A DNA stretch of 64,000 nt from Lentzea fradiae (GTDB taxonomy: Bacteria > Actinomycetota > Actinomycetes > Mycobacteriales > Pseudonocardiaceae), in the NCBI RefSeq assembly GCF_900100955.1, contig NZ_FNCC01000019.1, positions 62,001 to 126,000 of the forward strand, read 5' to 3'. The notes beneath the pieces are model-generated. The model did no database searches and had not been told where the DNA came from. It was given only the letters and a program-made list of their open reading frames with translations. The first letter of the stretch is position 1. Each line of letters starts with the position of its first letter. Positions 49,774 to 58,338 of this stretch are shown piece by piece. The position numbers were made by a program, and so were the translations under genes.

Positions 49774-50988
49774 ATGACGACCCAGATGATCCGCTTCGAT
49801 CGGCTGCGAGAGGTTCACGCCGTCGAGTCGCTGCCCGCACGCCAGCAGCCCCGGTGGTGCGACGAGCACCGGCTGGCCGAGGTGCGCACCCGGCTGTCCA
49901 TCGCCGAACCCATCATCGACCACGAGTCGGTGCGCGAGCTGTCGGCGCTGCTGGCCCGCGCCGTGCACGGCGAGTTCTCCGTGCTCCAGGCCGGCGACTG
50001 CGCCGAGGACCCCGCCGAGTGCGGGGCCGACGACATCCGCCCCAAGGTGGAGCTGCTCGACCTGCTCGGCGACATCATGCGCACCGGTGCGGGCACACCG
50101 GTGCTGAAGGTCGGCCGCATCGCCGGGCAGTACGCCAAGCCTCGCTCCGCCGAGACCGAGATGTGCGACGGCGTGGAGCTGCCCGTCTACCGCGGTTCGA
50201 TCGTCAACAGCCCCGTGCCCACCGCGGCGGCGCGCCGCGCCGACCCCGAGCGCGTCCTGCTGGGCCACGTGGCCGCGCGCAGGGCCGTCGGGGTGATCGA
50301 CGACCTCGGCCGCGGCGCCGGTGCCGCGCCGGAGCAGCGGGTGTGGACCAGCCACGAGGCGCTGCTGCTGGACTACGAGGTGCCGCAGGTCCGCCGGACC
50401 GCGACCGGAGAGGTGTACCTCACCGGCACGCACTGGCCGTGGATCGGCGAGCGCACCCGGCAGCTCGACGGCGCGCACGTGCGGCTGCTGTCGCTCGTGG
50501 ACAACCCGGTGGGGTGCAAGATCGGCCCGACCACGAGCGTGGACGAGGTGCTGGGCCTGTGCTCCGCGCTGGACCCGCACCGCACCCCCGGCAGGCTGAC
50601 CCTGATCCCCCGCTTCGGCGCGGCGCACATCGACGGCCTGGCGCCGCTGGTGCGCGCGGTCGTGCGCGCGGGACACCCGGTGCTGTGGCTGTGCGACCCC
50701 ATGCACGGCAACACCGTCGTGGGTGACCACGGCCTCAAGACGCGCCGGCTCGACGACGTGATGACGGAGATCAACCGCTTCGTCTCGGTGGTCGCCGGCA
50801 ACGGCGGCGTGCCGGCCGGCCTGCACCTGGAGGCGTCCCCCGCGGACGTGTCCGAGTGCGAGGGCGCGGGGGCCGTGGTGCGGCGCGGCGAGCACTACCG
50901 GACGCTGTGCGACCCCCGGCTGAACACGACGCAGGCCGTCGCCGCCGTCGCCCACTGGCACCGCGAGTCGCCGCGGGTGGCGGCGTGA
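49774..50988 (+). CDS. tomC-like: class II DAHP synthase
   Basis: A 404-residue type II 3-deoxy-D-arabino-heptulosonate 7-phosphate synthase, as in PhzC. VLQAGDCAEDPAEC holds the metal-binding Cys, VGRIAGQYAKPRS the phosphate loop, and CDPMHGNT and GGVPAGLHLEASP the late substrate and metal motifs. It makes DAHP from phosphoenolpyruvate and erythrose-4-phosphate, raising shikimate flow to chorismate for the anthranilate half of the product. Dedicated copies are typical of phenazine and chorismate-derived PBD clusters. A GGAGG site precedes the ATG, and its stop overlaps the PhzE-like start (GTGA). Confidence 0.92.
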   Translation: MTTQMIRFDRLREVHAVESLPARQQPRWCDEHRLAEVRTRLSIAEPIIDHESVRELSALLARAVHGEFSVLQAGDCAEDPAECGADDIRPKVELLDLLGDIMRTGAGTPVLKVGRIAGQYAKPRSAETEMCDGVELPVYRGSIVNSPVPTAAARRADPERVLLGHVAARRAVGVIDDLGRGAGAAPEQRVWTSHEALLLDYEVPQVRRTATGEVYLTGTHWPWIGERTRQLDGAHVRLLSLVDNPVGCKIGPTTSVDEVLGLCSALDPHRTPGRLTLIPRFGAAHIDGLAPLVRAVVRAGHPVLWLCDPMHGNTVVGDHGLKTRRLDDVMTEINRFVSVVAGNGGVPAGLHLEASPADVSECEGAGAVVRRGEHYRTLCDPRLNTTQAVAAVAHWHRESPRVAA

Positions 50989-52904
50989 GCCGGTCCGCCA
51001 CGCTCCCCGGCCTGCCCGAGTCCGGTCCGTTCGCGCTGCTGCACCGCCCCGGTGACGGCGTGGACGTGGTCGAGGTGCTCGCCGGCCCGGTGCGCCGCGC
51101 CGCCCGGCTCGACGAGCTGGACCTCGACGGTCCGGCGAGCGGGCGCGGCGACGGGCACACCGGTCTGGTCGTCATGCCCTACCGGCAGATCGCCGAGCGC
51201 GGCTTCGACTGCCCCGACGACGGCGAACCGCTGCTGCTGATGGAGGTGCGCAGCGAGCACCGGGTGCCGGTGGACGACGCCGTCGCCGCGCTGCCCGCCC
51301 GGGTCCCGCAGGTCGAAGGGCTCGCGTTCGACCTGGACGACGACGCCTACGCCGAGACCATCGAGCGCCTCGTCCGGTCGGAGATCGCGACGGGCGAGGG
51401 GGCGAACTTCGTGCTGGCGCGCAGCCTGCACGGCCGGTTCCGGCACTTCGGCCGGGAGGCGGCGCTGGCGGTGTTCCGCGGGCTGCTCACCGGCGAGAGC
51501 GGCACGTACTGGACGTTCCTGGTGCACACCGGCGACCGGTACCTGGTCGGCAGCTCCCCCGAGCGGCACGTGCGCGTGCACGGCGACGAGCTGGCGATGA
51601 ACCCCATCAGCGGCACCTACCGGATGCCGGAGGGCGGGGCGGACCACGACGGTCTGCTGCGGTTCCTGCGCGATCCCAAGGAGGTCGACGAGCTCTACAT
51701 GGTCGTCGACGAGGAGCTGAAGATGATGGCGGCGCTGTGCGACCGGGACGTGGTGGTCTCCGGGCCGTCGCTGACGTGGATGTCGCACGTCGCGCACACC
51801 GGCTACCACCTGACCGGACGCTCCGGCCGCCCGCTGGCCGAGGTGCTGCGGCGCACCACGTTCGCGCCGACGGTGACCGGCAGCCCGCTGGAGAACGCCT
51901 GCCGGGTGGTCGCGAGGTACGAGCCCGGCGGGCGCGGCTACTACAGCGGCGTGGTCGCGATGGTGGGCGCCGAGCGGGGCCGCCGGTCGCTGGACTCGGC
52001 GATCCTGATCCGGATGGCCGACATCGCGGCGGACGGCGCCGTCCGGCTCACCACGGGCGCGACGATCGTGCGCCACTCGGTGCCGGCCGCGGAGGCCGCC
52101 GAGACCTCCGCGAAGGCCGCCGCGATGCTGCGGGTGATGACCGGCGGGCGGACGGCTCCGGCCGCCGCGCCGCCGTCCGCCGCGCTGAACGAGGTGCTCC
52201 GGTCCCGCAACGACGGTGTGTCGGCGTTCTGGCGGTCGGCGGACGCGCAGCGCGTGACGGACCCGCTGCTGCGGGGCGTGCCGGTGACCGTCGTGGACGC
52301 CGAGGACGACTTCAGCGCGATGCTGGCGTACCAGCTGCGGGCGCTGGGCTGCGCGGTGCGGGTGGTGCCGTGGTGGCGGGCGTCCGCCGCCGACGCGGAC
52401 GAGGGCGTGCTGCTGCTGGGCCCGGGGCCCGGCACGCCGACCGACCTGGGCGATCCCAGGATCGCGGCGTTGCACGACCTCGCCGCCGACGCCCTGGAGC
52501 GGTGCCGCCCCCTGGTCGCGGTGTGCCTGGGCCACCAGGTGGTGTGCGACCGGCTGGGACTGCCACCGGTCCGGCTGCCGCGTCCTCACCAGGGGCGGCG
52601 CCGACGGGTGCGGGTGCACGACCGGGAACGGTGGCTGGGCTTCTACAACAGCTTCGCGGCGCGGGCCGGTGAGCGGGCGGTGCGCGCGGGCGACCGGCCG
52701 GTGCACGTCGAGACCGACCCGGACGGGTGGGTGCTGGCGCTGCGCGCCCCCGGGCTGTCCACGGCCCAGTTCCACGCCGAGTCGTTCCTGACCGAGGACA
52801 GTCCCGCGATCCTGCGGACCATGCTGCGCGACGCGCTCGCGCACGACGCCGCGGCACCGGTCGCCCCGCGCACGAGAGGAGAGCACGTCCATGAGCACGT
52901 CTAG
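50985..52904 (+). CDS. tomD-like: PhzE-like ADIC/anthranilate synthase
   Basis: A 639-residue fusion of the TrpE-type domain (about 1-400; SSPERHV, PISGTYR, VSHVAHTG-like SHVAHTG, FAPTVTGSP) and glutamine amidotransferase (about 440-630; AVCLGHQ with the catalytic Cys, and a late FHAES with His and Glu). PhzE makes 2-amino-2-deoxyisochorismate from chorismate and glutamine; whether this copy also expels pyruvate to give anthranilate cannot be read from motifs. No PhzD-like isochorismatase was found, so anthranilate itself is the likely end product, unlike the 3-hydroxyanthranilate route of limazepine. It starts inside the DAHP synthase stop and overlaps the flavin reductase by 14 bases. Confidence 0.92.
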   Translation: MSRSATLPGLPESGPFALLHRPGDGVDVVEVLAGPVRRAARLDELDLDGPASGRGDGHTGLVVMPYRQIAERGFDCPDDGEPLLLMEVRSEHRVPVDDAVAALPARVPQVEGLAFDLDDDAYAETIERLVRSEIATGEGANFVLARSLHGRFRHFGREAALAVFRGLLTGESGTYWTFLVHTGDRYLVGSSPERHVRVHGDELAMNPISGTYRMPEGGADHDGLLRFLRDPKEVDELYMVVDEELKMMAALCDRDVVVSGPSLTWMSHVAHTGYHLTGRSGRPLAEVLRRTTFAPTVTGSPLENACRVVARYEPGGRGYYSGVVAMVGAERGRRSLDSAILIRMADIAADGAVRLTTGATIVRHSVPAAEAAETSAKAAAMLRVMTGGRTAPAAAPPSAALNEVLRSRNDGVSAFWRSADAQRVTDPLLRGVPVTVVDAEDDFSAMLAYQLRALGCAVRVVPWWRASAADADEGVLLLGPGPGTPTDLGDPRIAALHDLAADALERCRPLVAVCLGHQVVCDRLGLPPVRLPRPHQGRRRRVRVHDRERWLGFYNSFAARAGERAVRAGDRPVHVETDPDGWVLALRAPGLSTAQFHAESFLTEDSPAILRTMLRDALAHDAAAPVAPRTRGEHVHEHV

Positions 52905-53436
52905 CCAGGCCGCGCTCCGCGTCGAGCCCCGGGAGCTGCGCCGCTTCCTGGGCAACTTCCCCACCGGTGTCACCGTGGTGACCTGCCGGCGCGGGGACGT
53001 GGTGCACGGCGCGACGGTCAACGCCTTCACGTCGGTGTCGCTGACGCCGCCGCTGGTGCTGACCTGTCTGGACCGGCGCAGCCGCGCCTGCGCGCACCTG
53101 GCCGAGGGGACGTTCGTGGTGAACGTGCTCGGCGAGGCCCAGCGCGACGTGGCGCTGCACTTCGCGGGCCGCCCGATGGCGGGTCCCGTGCCCTGGGTCG
53201 AGCAGGAGGGCGACCTCCCGCGCCTGGACGGCGTGGTCGGCCACCTGTTCTGCCGGGTGTGGCGCAACTACGACGGAGGCGACCACGTGCTGCACGTGGC
53301 CGAGGTCGAGGACCTCCGGCTGCACGGCGGCAGGCCGCTGCTGTTCCACCGGGGCGACTTCCCGCGCATGGCCGACGGCGACCCGGTGTGGTCGCTGACG
53401 CTGGACGGCTGGGCGCCCCAGCTCACCACCCGCTGA
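52891..53436 (+). CDS. flavin reductase (HpaC-like)
   Basis: A 181-residue split-beta-barrel flavin reductase: LGNFPTGVTVVTCRRGD, GATVNAFTSVSLTPPLVLTC (read as GATVNAFTSVSL and TPPLVLTC) and FVVNVLGEAQ. It reduces FAD or FMN with NAD(P)H and passes it to a two-component monooxygenase. The HpaB-like oxygenase gene follows 16 bases later, an obvious partner. The start overlaps the PhzE-like gene by 14 bases. By gene order it corresponds to TomE or TomF; I do not fix which. Confidence 0.9.
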   Translation: MSTSSQAALRVEPRELRRFLGNFPTGVTVVTCRRGDVVHGATVNAFTSVSLTPPLVLTCLDRRSRACAHLAEGTFVVNVLGEAQRDVALHFAGRPMAGPVPWVEQEGDLPRLDGVVGHLFCRVWRNYDGGDHVLHVAEVEDLRLHGGRPLLFHRGDFPRMADGDPVWSLTLDGWAPQLTTR

Positions 53437-53452
53437 CGGAGGGAAAGCAGGC

Positions 53453-55003
53453 ATGACCACGTTGCGCGACCGAGCACCCGCCCCCAGCGGGGCGCGTGTG
53501 ACCCGGCCGATGACCGGCGACGAGTACCTGGAGAGCATCCGCGACGGCCGCGAGGTGTGGGCCTACGGCGAGCGCGTGCGCGACGTCACCGAGCACCCGG
53601 CGTTCCGCAACACCGCCCGCATGACGGCACGCCTCTACGACGCGCTGCACGACCCGGAGCACCGGGACGTGCTGACCGTGCCGACCGACACCGGCAGCGA
53701 CGGCTTCACGCACAGCTTCTTCCGCGTGCCGCGCAGCGTCGAGGACCTGGTCCACGACCGCGACGCCATCGCCAGGTGGGCCCGGCTGTCCTACGGCTGG
53801 CTGGGCCGCAGCCCCGACTACAAGGCGAGCTTCCTGACGACGCTGGGCGCGAAGCCCGAGTACTACGGCGACTTCGCGGGCAACGCGCGCCGCTGGTACA
53901 CCGAGGCGCAGGAGAAGGTGCTGTTCTGGAACCACGCGGTGATCAACCCGCCGGTCGACAGGAACCGCCCGCCGGACGAGGTGGACGACGTCTTCGTGCA
54001 CGTCGAGGAGGAGCGTGACGACGGCCTGGTGGTCAGCGGCGCCAAGGTGGTGGCCACCGGGTCGGCGCTGACCCACGCGAACTTCATCGCCCACTACGGG
54101 TTGCCGGTGAAGAAGAAGGAGTTCGCGCTCGTCGCCACGTTCCCGATGAACGCGCCGGGGCTGAAGCTGATCTGCCGGCAGTCCTACGAGCTGGCGTCCG
54201 CGCGGACGGGCAGCCCGTTCGACCAGCCGCTGTCGAGCCGGTTGGACGAGAACGACACCATCTTCATCCTCGACCGGGTGAAGATCCCGTGGGAGAACGT
54301 GTTCATCTACGGCGACACGGCGAAGGCGGGCACGTTCCTCACCCAGTCCGGCTTCACCCACCGGCTCACCTTCCACGGCGTGACGCGGCTGGGCGTGAAG
54401 CTGGACTTCCTGGCCGGCCTGCTGCTCAAGGGCCTGGAGGTGACCGGCACCAAGGACTTCCGCGGGGTGCAGACCCGCGTCGGCGAGGTGCTGGCGTGGC
54501 GCAACCTGTTCTGGGGCCTGAGCGACGCGATGGCACGCACGCCGAACGCGTGGCACGGGGACGCGGTGCTGCCGAACCTGGACTACGGCATGGCGTACCG
54601 GTGGTTCATGACGCTGGGCTACCCGCGGGTGCGGGAGATCATCATGCAGGACCTCAGCAGTGCCCTGATCTACCTCAACTCGCACGCCAAGGACTTCCGC
54701 GAACCGGAGCTGCGGCCGTACCTGGACCGCTTCATGCGCGGCTCCGGCGGCTACGACGCGGTGTCGCGGGCCAAGCTGATGAAGCTGATCTGGGACTCGG
54801 TGGGCACCGAGTTCGCGGGCCGTCACGAGCTCTACGAGCGCAACTACTCCGGCAACCACGAGAACGTGCGCATCGAGCTGCTGCTGGCGCAGACGGCCTC
54901 CGGTCAGGTGGACGAGTACAAGGGCTTCGCCGAGCAGTGCATGTCCGAGTACGACCTGGACGGGTGGACCGCGCCGGACCTGGCCGGCCCCGGCCGGGAG
55001 TGA
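53453..55003 (+). CDS. HpaB-type two-component aromatic hydroxylase
   Basis: A 516-residue oxygenase of the 4-hydroxyphenylacetate 3-monooxygenase family at the usual length. MTGDEYLESIRDGREVW at the start, NHAVINPPVDRNRP, VSGAKVVATGS and PWENVFIYGD are the family landmarks. The enzyme uses reduced flavin from the adjacent reductase to ortho-hydroxylate a phenol. In a tomaymycin-type pathway it would add the second ring oxygen to a hydroxyanthranilate, giving the catechol that the O-methyltransferase then caps. GGAGGG precedes the ATG. It ends the plus-strand NRPS operon, before a strong terminator. Confidence 0.9.
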   Translation: MTTLRDRAPAPSGARVTRPMTGDEYLESIRDGREVWAYGERVRDVTEHPAFRNTARMTARLYDALHDPEHRDVLTVPTDTGSDGFTHSFFRVPRSVEDLVHDRDAIARWARLSYGWLGRSPDYKASFLTTLGAKPEYYGDFAGNARRWYTEAQEKVLFWNHAVINPPVDRNRPPDEVDDVFVHVEEERDDGLVVSGAKVVATGSALTHANFIAHYGLPVKKKEFALVATFPMNAPGLKLICRQSYELASARTGSPFDQPLSSRLDENDTIFILDRVKIPWENVFIYGDTAKAGTFLTQSGFTHRLTFHGVTRLGVKLDFLAGLLLKGLEVTGTKDFRGVQTRVGEVLAWRNLFWGLSDAMARTPNAWHGDAVLPNLDYGMAYRWFMTLGYPRVREIIMQDLSSALIYLNSHAKDFREPELRPYLDRFMRGSGGYDAVSRAKLMKLIWDSVGTEFAGRHELYERNYSGNHENVRIELLLAQTASGQVDEYKGFAEQCMSEYDLDGWTAPDLAGPGRE

Positions 55004-55028
55004 CGACGTGGCGCCGCCGGGCGACCGG

Positions 55029-55061
55029 GGCGCGGGCGGCGGTGCGTCCGCCGCCCGCGCC
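55029..55061. terminator. bidirectional terminator between convergent genes
   Basis: A perfect 14 bp stem (55029-55042 with 55048-55061) and five-base loop fill the 63-base gap between the HpaB-type gene (plus) and the O-methyltransferase (minus). It can serve both transcripts. Confidence 0.85.
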
Positions 55062-55066
55062 CGCGG

Positions 55067-55735
55067 TCATCCCGTGACCAGTGCGAGGGTGAAGCCGTCA
55101 TGGCCCTTGGCGCCGACGGTCTGCAGGGTCGTCGCCTCCACGCGGGGCTCGTCGGCGACGAGCTCCAGGAAGCGGCGCACACCCCGCACACCACGGTCGG
55201 GGTGGCCGGGGTCGGCGACCGCGCCGCCCTGCACCACGTTGTCGACGACGATCAGCGAGCCGGTGCGGGTGAGCTTGAGCGCCCACTCGAAGTACTCGGG
55301 GATGTCGGGCTTGTTGGCGTCGACGAACACCAGGTCGAAGGGTGCGGCGGGATCGCCGGCGAGGCCGGGCAGGACGTCCAGCGCCCGGCCGGTCAGCTGG
55401 CGGACCCGGTCGGCGACGCCGGCGCGGGCGATGTGCCCGGCGGCCGCGGCGGCGAAGGACTCCTCGTACTCGATGGTCACCAGCGTGCCGCCGGCGGGCA
55501 GTGCCCTGGCCAGCCAGATGGTGCTGTACCCGCCGAAGGTGCCGATCTCCAGGATCGTCCTGGCGCCGCGGATCCGTGCCAGCAGGTGCAGGAACTTGCC
55601 CTGGGCGGGCGAGACCGCGATGTCCGGGAGCTCGAACCCGACATTGGCCCGAGCCGCGTCCTCCAGCGCCGGGTCCGGCGCCACGAGAAGGTTGTCGATG
55701 TAGGCGTCCACTGCGTTCCAAGAATCGTGTCCCAT
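55067..55735 (-). CDS. tomG-like: class I O-methyltransferase (catechol type)
   Basis: A 222-residue Mg-dependent methyltransferase of the COMT/CCoAMT family. The SAM motif is ILEIGTFGGYSTIWLA (about 62-77), the metal-binding aspartate lies in VFVDANKPDIPEYFEWA and a second metal site in IVVDNVVQGG. It would methylate the catechol made by the HpaB pair, in line with the 7-methoxy-8-hydroxy pattern of tomaymycin. The start is the ATG at 55735; the frame is open further but the protein would then have an unusual tail. It is the only minus-strand gene in this part of the cluster, divergent from the DOPA-dioxygenase operon. Confidence 0.88.
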   Translation of the reverse strand: MGHDSWNAVDAYIDNLLVAPDPALEDAARANVGFELPDIAVSPAQGKFLHLLARIRGARTILEIGTFGGYSTIWLARALPAGGTLVTIEYEESFAAAAAGHIARAGVADRVRQLTGRALDVLPGLAGDPAAPFDLVFVDANKPDIPEYFEWALKLTRTGSLIVVDNVVQGGAVADPGHPDRGVRGVRRFLELVADEPRVEATTLQTVGAKGHDGFTLALVTG

Positions 55736-55781
55736 ACCTGACAATTCTACGGAGGAGACCCCGGCAGGCAAACTCCGGAAA

Positions 55782-55847
55782 TCATCCGAACTCACTTTCA
55801 TCCGAATGCCGTAAATTGCGACCAGGTGAGCGAAACACCAGCTCACC
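55782..55847. promoter_or_regulatory. divergent promoter with direct and inverted repeats
   Basis: The 248 bp gap between the O-methyltransferase and the DOPA-dioxygenase operon is A/T-rich for this window. TCATCCGAA occurs twice, at 55782 and 55798, in the same direction. GGTGAGC (55825-55831) and GCTCACC (55841-55847) form an inverted repeat with a nine-base spacer. These are likely operators for the alkyl-proline operon; the protein that binds them is unknown. Confidence 0.5.
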
Positions 55848-55983
55848 GGCCTTAGCGCGCTCTTTATCAGACTGTCGCGAAACCATTGAATAAATACGCC
55901 TCGACAACTTGCAATACCGCCTCGGACGTGCTTAGCATCAAATAGAGACCACTATTCCGCACCCTGATTACGGAGGAATAGCC

Positions 55984-56487
55984 GTGACCGAGACGACCGC
56001 CTCGCCGAACCAGGTGAGCACGCTGCTCCCGCCCGCGCCCCGAATGCACCACATCGGCATCCAGACCAGTGACCTGGCGAACTGCGTGGCGTGGTACCGG
56101 GACTTCTTCGGGTGTGCCGAGAAGTGGAGCCTCGAGGAGTTCTCCGACCTGACCGAGAGCAGGCTGCCCGGCATGAAGCGGCTCACCGAGGTCAAGGTGG
56201 GCGACCTGCGCTTTCACCTGTTCGAACGCGCCGACGACATCGAGGGCCTGCCCGGCGGGGACAAGGTCCAGTTCCAGCACGTGTGCCTCGTGGTCTCCTC
56301 CCCGCAGGACCTGGTCGCCTGGCGCGAGCGCTGGCTGGAGCTGCACGCGTCCGGCCGCTACCGCTTCGCCTCCGACGAGATGCCCACCGACGTCGTCACC
56401 GACGCCGACGGCGTGCAGAGCTGCTATTTGGTGGACGTCAACGGCCTGGAGTTCGAGCTGACCTACGTGCCCGGCGGTGACCGATGA
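55984..56487 (+). CDS. tomH-like: L-DOPA 2,3-dioxygenase (VOC family, LmbB1/TomH-like)
   Basis: GGAGGA stands six bases before the GTG. The 167-residue protein has the vicinal-oxygen-chelate fold. The metal ligands are readable as His in MHHIGIQTSDL, His in FQHVCLVV and Glu in GLEFELTYV. In lincomycin and PBD pathways (LmbB1, TomH, SibV) this small enzyme opens the ring of L-DOPA extradiolly, and the product cyclises to a pyrroline. It is followed, with ATGA overlap, by the tyrosine hydroxylase that makes its substrate, the same pairing as in those clusters. It heads the alkyl-proline operon. Confidence 0.88.
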   Translation: MTETTASPNQVSTLLPPAPRMHHIGIQTSDLANCVAWYRDFFGCAEKWSLEEFSDLTESRLPGMKRLTEVKVGDLRFHLFERADDIEGLPGGDKVQFQHVCLVVSSPQDLVAWRERWLELHASGRYRFASDEMPTDVVTDADGVQSCYLVDVNGLEFELTYVPGGDR

Positions 56488-57422
56488 GCACGTCCACCGC
56501 CGTGCTGGCGGACCTCCCCGCACGGCAGGGCTGGGACTTCGGCGACTTCCCCTACGGCCTGGAGCCCCTGGTGCTGCCCGACCCTCCTGGCCGCGACGCC
56601 CGCGGCGGGCCGCCGGACGTCGTGCCCGACGAGGAGACGGCCGCGCTGCTGCGGGAGCTGGAGGCGCTGCCCCCGTGCCGCCGGTCCGCGCCCGCCCTGG
56701 CCGGCACCGACGAGGCCCACCAGGTGTTCTGGTTCCGCTGGATCACCGGCCACCAGGCCACGTTCGCGATGTGGCAGTACCTGGCGCGGGCGCAGCACGA
56801 CGCCGAGGCCGAGCCGGACGAGCCGCGCCACCTCGCCGTGATGGGCCGGCTGGTGCAGGCGTACACCGCGATGCTGCTCTACACCGGCTCCTGCCCGAAC
56901 GACGTCTACCACGAGGTCATCCGCCCCAGCATGTTCCTCCAGCACCGGGGGTTCAGCGGCGCGTGGGCGCCGGACTTCGCGCCGGTGCGGCGGCTGCTGC
57001 GGGGCCGGACCTTCCCGTGGTCGCAGACCCCGGCGGGGCAGGAGCTCGCGGAGCACGTGCGCGCCTACCACGAGGTGCACGCGGGCATCGCGGCCAAGCT
57101 GGTGCCGGGCGGACGGTCGCTGCTGCAGGAGACCGTCGCGGAGACGCGCCTGCTGCACCCGCAGATGCGCGCGGTCGTCTACGACAACTACTTCATGACG
57201 CTGCGCGCCCCGGTCGACCGGCCGGAGGTCGCCCGGCAGCTGGTGCGACGGCTCAAGGCCATCGCCCTGGACGTCACCGAGAACGGGCTCTACCCGGGTC
57301 AGGACGCCGACTCGCCGGACCTGCCACCGGAGCTGAGGGCCCCCGGCGTCGTCGTGCAGGAGCGCGAGTTCACCTCGATCGTCACCGGGCTGGCCGCGCT
57401 GGTCACCGGCGTCACCGGCTGA
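56484..57422 (+). CDS. tomI-like: heme-dependent L-tyrosine 3-hydroxylase (LmbB2/TomI-like)
   Basis: A 312-residue protein of the histidine-ligated heme aromatic oxygenase group, related to tryptophan 2,3-dioxygenase. FWFRWITGHQATFAMWQYL is the region expected to hold the heme ligand and helix bundle; YTGSCPNDVYHEVIRPSMFL and VYDNYFMTLRAP are further family stretches. LmbB2, TomI, SibU and Orf13 use peroxide to convert L-tyrosine to L-DOPA, the first step to the 4-alkyl-proline unit. Its start overlaps the dioxygenase stop (ATGA), so the two are made together. Confidence 0.85.
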   Translation: MSTSTAVLADLPARQGWDFGDFPYGLEPLVLPDPPGRDARGGPPDVVPDEETAALLRELEALPPCRRSAPALAGTDEAHQVFWFRWITGHQATFAMWQYLARAQHDAEAEPDEPRHLAVMGRLVQAYTAMLLYTGSCPNDVYHEVIRPSMFLQHRGFSGAWAPDFAPVRRLLRGRTFPWSQTPAGQELAEHVRAYHEVHAGIAAKLVPGGRSLLQETVAETRLLHPQMRAVVYDNYFMTLRAPVDRPEVARQLVRRLKAIALDVTENGLYPGQDADSPDLPPELRAPGVVVQEREFTSIVTGLAALVTGVTG

Positions 57423-57438
57423 CGCGTGAGGAGCGGAA

Positions 57439-58338
57439 GTGCGACACGGAGTGCTGATCCTCCCCGAGCAGCGCTGGCGGGACGCCCGGACGCGGTGGAC
57501 CCGTGCCGAGGAGTACGGGTTCGACCACGCCTGGACCTACGACCAGCTGATGTGGCGGTGGCTGCGGGACAAGCCGTGGTTCGGCACGGTGCCCACGCTG
57601 ACCGCCGCCGCGACGGCGACCACCAGGATCGGTCTCGGCACGATGGTGGCCACCCCCACCTACCGCCACCCGGTGCCGTTCGCCAAGGAGGTCATGTCGC
57701 TGGACGACATCAGCGACGGGCGGTTCACGTGCGGGCTCGGCGCGGGCGCGGGTGCGGTGGACGACCTGGTGGTCGACCCCGTCGAGCGCACGCCGAGGGA
57801 GCGGGCGGACCGGTTCGCGGAGTTCGTCGAGCTGACCGACCTCCTGCTGCGCCAGCGCGTGACCTCCTACGACGGTGAGCACTACCGGGCCGACGAGGTG
57901 CACATGCACCCGGGGTGCACGACCACGCCGCGCACGCCGTTCGCCATCGCGGCCACCGGGCCGCGCGGGATGCGGCTGGCCGCCCGGTACGCGCAGACCT
58001 GGGTCACCGCGGGCCCGCCCGCCACCTTCGACGCGCGGCCGTACGAGCTGGCGCTGCCCGGTGTCGCCGCGCAGGTGCGGATGGCCGAGGACGCGTGCGT
58101 CGCGGCCGGGCGGCACCCAGGGTCGCTGCGCAGGCTGCTGCTGACCGGCGCGGCGGTCGGCGGTGTCCTGGACTCGGTGGAGTCCTGGCGGGACGCGGCC
58201 GGCCGGTTCGCCGAGATCGGCATCACCGACCTGGTCGTGCACTGGCCGCGCGCGGACTTCCCCTACGCGGGCGACGAGCGGGTGCTGGAGGACATCGCGC
58301 GAGACCTGACGGCGACGAGCGCGGGAGGGCGGCGGTGA
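57439..58338 (+). CDS. tomJ-like: F420-dependent LLM-class reductase (LmbY/TomJ-like)
   Basis: A 299-residue luciferase-like TIM-barrel oxidoreductase starting at a GTG behind GAGGAGCGGAA. ATTRIGLGTMVATPTYRHP, SLDDISDGRFTCGLGAG and a late IAATGPRGMRLAARYA are the conserved strands of the F420-binding branch. In lincomycin, PBD and hormaomycin routes the counterpart (LmbY) reduces a diene of the pyrroline ring. Its presence implies that the ring keeps only the double bonds left after one reduction. Its stop overlaps the PhzF-like start (GTGA). Confidence 0.88.
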   Translation: MRHGVLILPEQRWRDARTRWTRAEEYGFDHAWTYDQLMWRWLRDKPWFGTVPTLTAAATATTRIGLGTMVATPTYRHPVPFAKEVMSLDDISDGRFTCGLGAGAGAVDDLVVDPVERTPRERADRFAEFVELTDLLLRQRVTSYDGEHYRADEVHMHPGCTTTPRTPFAIAATGPRGMRLAARYAQTWVTAGPPATFDARPYELALPGVAAQVRMAEDACVAAGRHPGSLRRLLLTGAAVGGVLDSVESWRDAAGRFAEIGITDLVVHWPRADFPYAGDERVLEDIARDLTATSAGGRR

